A stretch of 24,667 bases of DNA from a virus, in the IMG/VR virus record IMGVR_UViG_3300021437_000080, positions 1-24,667 of that record; one strand, written 5' to 3'. Under the pieces are notes generated by a model that had not been told where the DNA came from, made no database searches, and saw only the letters and a program-made list of their open reading frames with translations. A program made the position numbers and the translations under genes. Shown one piece after another: positions 19,438-24,667 of the stretch (position 1 is the first letter of the stretch; the number at the start of each line of letters is the position of its first letter).

Positions 19438-21717
19438 ATGGCGTTTGATCGTTTTCTTATTGCCCCGTATGAGTCAGGTCTAGACACCTCACTGCGTCCA
19501 TTCTTAATTCCTGATGACGCGTTTGCAGAGCTCTATAATGCATATGTATTTCGTGGCAGAGTAAGAAAACGATTTGGCTCATTTTTAATGGGTTCTAATG
19601 CTGTTGTGTTTAATACGAGTCAACTTCTGTCTCGTCTTCGTATTCGTGTTGATACCACCAATGGTTCTGGTAATGCATCAGGATCTGTGCCAGGCAATAT
19701 ATTCAAGCGAGGACAACTCTTTTCTATAGGCACTGAAATATTCACCGTGCAGGCTACGGGTACTCCTGTGAATATGCTTACTACGGGTGCTTCGGTAACA
19801 CACACGTATAACACATCTACCGGTGCGTATGTGTTTGCCGGAGCAGCCGCTAATACGGCCGTATATTTCTATCCTGCTGAGCCGGTCATGGGCCTTTCTA
19901 TCTTTGAGAACGGTCCCGTTGCTAATCAGCCAACGTATGGATTCGATACGCAGTTTGCCTACGTATTTCAAGGTGGTGCATGGCAAGCGGCTGGCACTGG
20001 ATCATTGCCATTATGGCATGGCTCCAACACAGATTTTTTCTGGACAGAGACATTCCGTTATGAGGCGACACAAGAATCGATAGCAGCGTTCTTTGTGTCT
20101 AACTTTTTTGCAGTGAATCCAAATGGTGCCGTCAATGCTAACGATGACCCAATATGGTACTTGGCATCAGATACGAATACCTGGACGGCTTTTACACCAA
20201 CGGTGCTGACGGCAGGTAACTACATTTTAACCGCTCGTATTATCGTTTCTTTTAAAGGTCGCCTTGTATTACTTAATACGATAGAAGTAGATTCGAGTGG
20301 AACGACCAACAGCAACTTTGTTAATCGTTGTCGGTTTTCTCAAGTAGGCGATCCGACTGCTGCTAATGCGTATTTAGAGTTAACGCAAACGGGCGCATTA
20401 GGAGGCGGCGTAATAGACGCTCCAACAGCAGAAGCCATAGTGACTGCGGAGTTTATAAAGGATCGCTTAATCGTCTATTTTGAGCGCTCTACGTATGAAT
20501 TAGCGTTTACGCAGAACAATCTTGTACCGTTCGAATGGCGCAAGCTCAATACAGAGCTTGGGTCAGAGTCTACTTTTTCAGTAGTTCCCTTCGACCAAGA
20601 GGTACTCGCTATCGGTTCTACTGGTGTGCATTCATGTAATGGATCAAACGTAGTTCGTATCGACAATAAGATTCCTGATACCGTCTTTACCATAAAAAAT
20701 ACCAACTCAGCCACTGATCGCGTTGCTGGGATACGTGACTACTTTGCCGAAATGGTGTACTGGACATATCCATCAGACAATGCCGTGACTACCGATATCT
20801 ATCCCAACAAAGTACTTGTATTCAACTACAAGAATAGATCGTGGGCTCAGAATGATGATTGCATTACTACGTTTGGGTATTTTGAGCAGGGCTCATCGAT
20901 AACATGGGCTAACTCAGTAAATCAGACGTGGGCTCAATCCAATAACACATGGAACAGTGGATTACTACAAGCCCAAGCACGCCGCGTTGTTGCCGGTAAT
21001 CAACAGGGCTTCACGTTTATCATTCTGCCTGACTTAAGCCGTAATGCGCCGGTCATGCAGTTGAGCAACGTAACACTATCTGGTACTACATTGACTCTTC
21101 TCATCATTGATCATAACTTACAGGCAAGTAATGCTCCTGATAATGGTGATTATATCTGCATAGAAAACTGTGCCGGATCGGTTAATCTTAACGGTCTGAT
21201 ATTCCCGATCAATGCAATCTTAGACAAAGATCGAGTGCAAGTCATTGTTCCAACCGGGTTCACTCTTGGTGGTGCATATCGTGGTAGAGGTACTATAACT
21301 CGAGTGTCTAACATAAAGATTAAATCGAAGCAGTGGAACCCATACGATAAAGACGGTCAGAACGTGTATCTGGCAAAGATAGATTTTGCTGTCGTAAAAA
21401 CAGAATTTGGTGAGATCGTTGTAGATTATTTCCCTTCAGCAAGTCAGACTTCGATGTTGCGTGCAGGAGCAGCAACGACATCTATCATGGGAACGGGAGT
21501 TCTAGAAACTAAGCCATACCCAGTTGCTTTGTATCCGTTTGAGCAAGAACAAGATCGTCTATGGCATTCGGTGTACTTCCAGACGAGTGGTGAATGTATA
21601 CAGATCTATATGTACATGAACGATGCTGAAATGCGAACGCCAAACATTACCTGGTCAGACTTTGAGCTCGATGCAATGGTACTGTACACTCAAAGAACGT
21701 CAGCGAGACTGCAATGA
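19438..21717 (+). CDS. Probable tail hub protein (gp10-like), 759 aa
   Basis: The start lies 1 base after the preceding stop with GGAG 6 bases upstream. The N-terminus 'FLIAPYESGLDTSLRPFLIP' and 'NAYVFRGRVRKRFGS' is typical of large hub or stabilisation proteins of P22/T7-class tails. The body is beta-rich, with repeats of the type 'FIKDRLIVYFERSTYELAFT' and 'VLVFNYKNRSWAQNDDCITT' that suggest a propeller-like domain. Residues about 540-610 contain another FCCH-like stretch ('GDYICIENCAGSVNLNGLIF'). Hub proteins close the tail channel and anchor fibres. The gene overlaps the next by 4 bases. Confidence 0.6.
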   Translation: MAFDRFLIAPYESGLDTSLRPFLIPDDAFAELYNAYVFRGRVRKRFGSFLMGSNAVVFNTSQLLSRLRIRVDTTNGSGNASGSVPGNIFKRGQLFSIGTEIFTVQATGTPVNMLTTGASVTHTYNTSTGAYVFAGAAANTAVYFYPAEPVMGLSIFENGPVANQPTYGFDTQFAYVFQGGAWQAAGTGSLPLWHGSNTDFFWTETFRYEATQESIAAFFVSNFFAVNPNGAVNANDDPIWYLASDTNTWTAFTPTVLTAGNYILTARIIVSFKGRLVLLNTIEVDSSGTTNSNFVNRCRFSQVGDPTAANAYLELTQTGALGGGVIDAPTAEAIVTAEFIKDRLIVYFERSTYELAFTQNNLVPFEWRKLNTELGSESTFSVVPFDQEVLAIGSTGVHSCNGSNVVRIDNKIPDTVFTIKNTNSATDRVAGIRDYFAEMVYWTYPSDNAVTTDIYPNKVLVFNYKNRSWAQNDDCITTFGYFEQGSSITWANSVNQTWAQSNNTWNSGLLQAQARRVVAGNQQGFTFIILPDLSRNAPVMQLSNVTLSGTTLTLLIIDHNLQASNAPDNGDYICIENCAGSVNLNGLIFPINAILDKDRVQVIVPTGFTLGGAYRGRGTITRVSNIKIKSKQWNPYDKDGQNVYLAKIDFAVVKTEFGEIVVDYFPSASQTSMLRAGAATTSIMGTGVLETKPYPVALYPFEQEQDRLWHSVYFQTSGECIQIYMYMNDAEMRTPNITWSDFELDAMVLYTQRTSARLQ

Positions 21718-22235
21718 TACAACCAGCAAATAATGGTGCCTATGTACCTAATACGTATGTCTGGGACGTAGCACAGATACAGCAGCTAGATATTAATAGC
21801 GCAGAGTTTAAGGAACTTCTTGTTCGTCTTTATCAGAATCTTAGTGCGATGGCAACGGTGGTCAACATCAAGGATTCGGCATACTACGGATTGGCTGAGT
21901 TCGTCAATAGTCAGCTCTTTTTCCCTAATCCTTCATTAAATTCTACTACCACTGTAACAGCAGATTGGCGCAATGTTACGCGCTTGGTGATCAATTTTGG
22001 TGCATTGCCTAATACTGCCACAAAGTCGGTTGCTCATGGATTAACACCAACAGCATCATGGACGTTTACCCGTATTTATGCGACCGCTTCAGATACCACG
22101 GGCAAGAACTATCTGCCTATTCCCTCTACTCAGGCAAATTTGACGGTTAATGCTACGAATGTGAATATTACGACGACTGCCAACTTGACTAACTACAATG
22201 TATGTTACGTAGTACTTGAGTATTTAAAGTTATAG
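21714..22235 (+). CDS. Small tail-associated protein, 173 aa
   Basis: ATG 21714 overlaps the hub stop by 4 bases (ATGA), so the two are coupled. The N-terminal helix ('NSAEFKELLVRLYQNLSAMA', 29-48) is followed by a beta domain ('ADWRNVTRLVINFGALPNTA', then 'SVAHGL', 'TFTRIYATASDTTGKNYLPI') and ends 'NYNVCYVVLEYLKL'. It looks like a trimeric tail-fibre or hub-accessory protein. No named family is recognised. Confidence 0.6.
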   Translation: MIQPANNGAYVPNTYVWDVAQIQQLDINSAEFKELLVRLYQNLSAMATVVNIKDSAYYGLAEFVNSQLFFPNPSLNSTTTVTADWRNVTRLVINFGALPNTATKSVAHGLTPTASWTFTRIYATASDTTGKNYLPIPSTQANLTVNATNVNITTTANLTNYNVCYVVLEYLKL

Positions 22236-22244
22236 GAGATAGAT

Positions 22245-23198
22245 ATGGATGGATGGCAAGTACCTGCGGCACGAGCTGCGGGATATGGGGCATCGGGAGC
22301 ACTTGCAGGTGCACCGTTTGGTCCATTAGGAGCTTTAGTGGGTGGAGGAGCTGGATTGGCTGCAGGTGGAGTACAGGCATTAATAGAAAATTCTAGGAAG
22401 AAAAAAGCGGCCGCTGCAACAGGGACTGGTGAACTTGGCGGTGATCGTAAAGGCAGTTTCTGGTCTGGGTACAGCGATTATACAAAGCAGCTGCCAATTC
22501 TTTCTCCAGAACAGATTACTGCTATGAATGCATTGCTTCCTGGAACCGTTGAACAGCTCAGGGGGCAACAGTTTGATTTTAGCCCTATAGAAGAAAAGTC
22601 TCGTCGTGATTTTCAGAGATATACCGAGCCTGGTCTTGCAAATAGATTTGCTGCTTTCGGCGGTGGCACTAGTACTGACGCTTATCGTCAAGCATTAGCG
22701 TCTGCACGATCAGAGCATGAACTTGGGTTGGCTGGACTAAAATCGGAGTACGGACTCAAGCAGCAGACTCAGGCCCTTAATCTTTTAAACACCCTCCTCC
22801 AGCCTCAATATCAGAATTTGTATTTCCCGTCGACTCCTGGATTTGGCCAATCGTTTGCTGCTAATGCACTACCTCAACTGGCAAGTTCTGCGCTTCAGCA
22901 TGGTATTCCAGCTATAGCAGATTGGGCTTCAAGAAGACAGGCGACAGCACAACAACCGGTTCCAACTATGCCAACCGCTCCACAGTCCGCTGCGCCAACG
23001 ATTGCCCAAGCCGCAACTCCTCAGGGACAGGCCGTTCAGCAGCTTGCTCAGGCAGCTGCTCCAACTCCTCAGCTTGGTGGTGCTGGGACTACTCGTGGTA
23101 TATCGCCACTCGGTCGCGGTGCTTTAGGATTGGGTGCCGGGGCAGCAGGTGTAGCGCTTACAAATTTATTGGTTAATCAGATGCGAGGAGGTCAATAA
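22245..23198 (+). CDS. Putative ejection (internal virion) protein with glycine-zipper helix, 317 aa
   Basis: GGAG lies about 7 bases before ATG 22245. Residues 10-46 are a glycine/alanine zipper ('GYGASGALAGAPFGPLGALV' then 'GGGAGLAAGGV'), a type of segment able to insert into membranes. A helical middle follows ('YRQALASARSEHELGLAGLK'), then a Gln/Pro/Ala-rich linker, and a second hydrophobic segment near the end ('GALGLGAGAAGVALTNLLV'). Short-tailed phages carry such proteins in the capsid and eject them to form a DNA channel across the host envelope. This function is inferred from architecture and from its place at the end of the tail module. Confidence 0.6.
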   Translation: MDGWQVPAARAAGYGASGALAGAPFGPLGALVGGGAGLAAGGVQALIENSRKKKAAAATGTGELGGDRKGSFWSGYSDYTKQLPILSPEQITAMNALLPGTVEQLRGQQFDFSPIEEKSRRDFQRYTEPGLANRFAAFGGGTSTDAYRQALASARSEHELGLAGLKSEYGLKQQTQALNLLNTLLQPQYQNLYFPSTPGFGQSFAANALPQLASSALQHGIPAIADWASRRQATAQQPVPTMPTAPQSAAPTIAQAATPQGQAVQQLAQAAAPTPQLGGAGTTRGISPLGRGALGLGAGAAGVALTNLLVNQMRGGQ

Positions 23199-24454
23199 TG
23201 GCCGGTGTAGTAATAATGCCTCAACAGCAAACGCTCGCTCAACAACTTGGCACAGGTCTTGGTCAAGGATTAGGACAAGGATTGAGCTCTGGATTACAGC
23301 AGCTCGCCACACAGAAAATGGAACGTATGCACGCACGCCAAGCGTATGAAAGCAAGGTAAAAGGGTTGCGTGCTTTAGGAATTGCAGATGCAGAAGATCT
23401 GGCGCATCTAGATCCTAAGAGTCTCGAATATATCGTTCAACAAAAGATACAAGAGCCATCACGACAAGCCTATGCCCAATCACTTGCTTCTCTTTTGGGT
23501 GAACCGGCAGCGCAGTCGCCTGTGGCCGCTCCAATGGCCGCTCCCGCTCAGATGACCATAGACAATGCGTATATCCAAGATCTTGAAAAAGCGCTCGCGT
23601 CTCCTGAAATTTCATCGCAGTTAACGCCTGATCAACTCACTGATGCCCAACAGCAGTTAGAGCAGATGCGTAAACAAGTTGCTTCGTATCCACAGGCAGC
23701 TCCAGCAAAAGAGCCCCTCATAAAGCCAGGTCTTAACGAAAGACAGGCTACAGAGCTAGCAAAATTAGGCCTAGAGCAAAAGAAATTAGCTCGTGAGGAC
23801 AAGGCTGCAGCCGAGAAAGAACGTCGCGCTGCATTCAAGGAAACCAAGGCTGAGCGTAAAGCTATCATCGAAGAAGCTCGTGATGCTCGTGAAAGCATCC
23901 GTGATCTAGATCGTATGGAAGAGCTCGAGAAGGAAGGCAAGCTCGACACCCCTGGCTATACGGAGTTCTTGAAAAGATCCGGCCTTGATGTGCCAGCGCT
24001 TATGGAACCGGGAAGCGAAGAGTTCAACAAAATAGCTGCCAACTTCCAACGTGCCGCTAAATCGTACTTTGGTGGTCGTGTATCTAACTACGAAGTTGAG
24101 CAGTTCTTGAAGACTATACCTTCACTTAGCCAAAGCCCCGAAGGCCGCAAAAGAGTAATAGCCAATCTGAAATACATGAACAGGGGTAAGCTAGATACAC
24201 TTGATGCCTATAAGAAGGTCTTGGAGAAGAACAAAGGAGTGCCGCCGTTGGATCTTTTAGAACAGATAGAAGATCAACTTGAGCCAAGACGAGAAAAGTT
24301 AGCGGAAAAGTTTAAGGAAGATTTGGCCAAGCCAGTACCTAAAGGCCAGGAAGGATGGAAGACAGCGCTTCAAACGATAGGTGGTAGTGTTGTTGGTGTC
24401 CCAGGAACTATTCTTGGTGGCATCGGTAAGGTATTGGGAAAATTGGTTGGATAG
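23198..24454 (+). CDS. Putative second ejection protein with coiled coil, 418 aa
   Basis: ATG 23198 overlaps the previous stop by one base (TAATG), with GGAGG 6 bases upstream. The N-terminus is a Gly/Gln amphipathic run ('QQLGTGLGQGLGQGLSSGLQ', 14-33). A long charged coiled coil occupies about 175-250 ('LGLEQKKLAREDKAAAEKER'). A helical domain follows, with 'FQRAAKSYFGGRVSNYEVEQ'. The last 30 residues are a hydrophobic Gly-rich helix ('GGSVVGVPGTILGGIGKVLG'). This makeup fits an internal virion protein ejected with the DNA and able to touch membrane. Nothing enzymatic such as a transglycosylase motif is visible. Confidence 0.6.
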   Translation: MAGVVIMPQQQTLAQQLGTGLGQGLGQGLSSGLQQLATQKMERMHARQAYESKVKGLRALGIADAEDLAHLDPKSLEYIVQQKIQEPSRQAYAQSLASLLGEPAAQSPVAAPMAAPAQMTIDNAYIQDLEKALASPEISSQLTPDQLTDAQQQLEQMRKQVASYPQAAPAKEPLIKPGLNERQATELAKLGLEQKKLAREDKAAAEKERRAAFKETKAERKAIIEEARDARESIRDLDRMEELEKEGKLDTPGYTEFLKRSGLDVPALMEPGSEEFNKIAANFQRAAKSYFGGRVSNYEVEQFLKTIPSLSQSPEGRKRVIANLKYMNRGKLDTLDAYKKVLEKNKGVPPLDLLEQIEDQLEPRREKLAEKFKEDLAKPVPKGQEGWKTALQTIGGSVVGVPGTILGGIGKVLGKLVG

Positions 24455-24471
24455 AAACGTCTATATGCAAA

Positions 24472-24507
24472 AGCGCCGCTCAGGATTATTCACCTTGTAG
24501 CGGCGCT
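24472..24507. repeat. GC-rich hairpin closing the structural gene block
   Basis: AGCGCCGCT (24472-24480) and AGCGGCGCT (24499-24507) form a perfect 9-bp stem with an 18-base loop. It lies between the converging rightward structural operon and the leftward gene at 24531. No T-run follows on either strand, so any terminator would be atypical or bidirectional. Confidence 0.7.
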
Positions 24508-24530
24508 GAGTATATGAGTGCCTAGCTGTA

Positions 24531-24638
24531 TTAGTCCATCATTTTCGTGCGTCTATTAATTAACAGCAAGATCCATGCCACTGGGTGCAAAAATAACGGC
24601 CAGAATATAACGTACGCTATGAATTTAAATATGTTCAT
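24531..24638 (-). CDS. Small membrane peptide, 35 aa, leftward
   Basis: ATG 24638 is preceded on the minus strand by GGGGGA with a 5-base gap, and the frame ends at TAA 24531-24533. The peptide has one or two close hydrophobic stretches (FKFIAYVIFWPLFLHPVAWI then LLLI) and a basic end (NRRTKMMD), so it is a membrane peptide with the tail inside. It faces the structural operon and begins another leftward block beyond the window. It resembles the 28-aa peptide at 671-757 in size and layout, but not in sequence. Confidence 0.55.
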   Translation of the reverse strand: MNIFKFIAYVIFWPLFLHPVAWILLLINRRTKMMD

Positions 24639-24667
24639 TGTGTTCCCCCATAAATCCCAAGTCTTTG

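Noticed and set aside
22922-23176. 84-aa rightward frame overlapping the first ejection protein
   Set aside because: Its Ser/Cys/Arg-rich composition is that of a shifted frame over a Gln/Pro/Ala-rich linker; there is no ribosome site.

Overview
The window reads as part of the genome of a short-tailed (podovirus-like) dsDNA bacteriophage, or a prophage of that type. It has a replication gene, a RusA-type resolvase, a terminase, a P22-like portal, a scaffold, an N4-gp56-like major capsid protein, tail/adaptor proteins and two candidate ejection proteins. No tape-measure, major tail or sheath gene is visible, which fits a short tail. Nearly every gene has a good Shine-Dalgarno sequence, and several products carry export signals, so the host is a bacterium with a normal Sec pathway. 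The host phylum cannot be fixed from this sequence. No integrase, tRNA, rRNA, CRISPR array or insertion sequence is visible.

Layout. (1) 1-3421 is a leftward block. It holds a truncated ERF-type annealing recombinase at the left edge, five small membrane or secreted proteins of unknown role, a second ERF-type recombinase and a small helical protein. (2) 3448-3488 is a compact divergent control region. Leftward and rightward promoters overlap, and their -10 elements form a 17-bp palindrome. It lies directly before a small HTH regulator (3521-3766). A near copy of the leftward promoter precedes the edge ERF gene (639-666). (3) 3775-6362 runs rightward: a small Cys-pair protein, a winged-helix replication-initiator-like protein, a RusA-like resolvase and a terminase-small-like protein. 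(4) 6359-8496 holds a membrane/zinc-ribbon protein, a coiled-coil protein, the large terminase and a small Cys protein, closed by a rho-independent terminator at 8517-8557. (5) 8572-12424, behind a promoter, holds the portal and a run of small, mostly basic proteins, closed by a second terminator. (6) 12531-14578 holds a conserved-looking phage protein, the scaffold, an M15-type endolysin and a small membrane protein (candidate holin or spanin). (7) 14586-24454 begins with a promoter and an elaborately structured leader, then the major capsid protein and the tail, adaptor, fibre and ejection genes. (8) At the right edge a tiny leftward membrane-protein gene (24531-24638) begins another leftward block.

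How it fits together. The early leftward operon supplies recombination functions plus envelope-directed accessory proteins. The HTH protein probably controls both divergent promoters. The rightward genes replicate and resolve DNA, package it and build the virion. The most unusual items are the paired ERF genes sharing a promoter motif, the palindromic switch, the replication gene with no Shine-Dalgarno but a tandem 11-bp repeat touching its start codon, the lysis genes inside the head module, and a capsid-gene leader with mutually exclusive hairpins and a partly sequestered ribosome-binding site.
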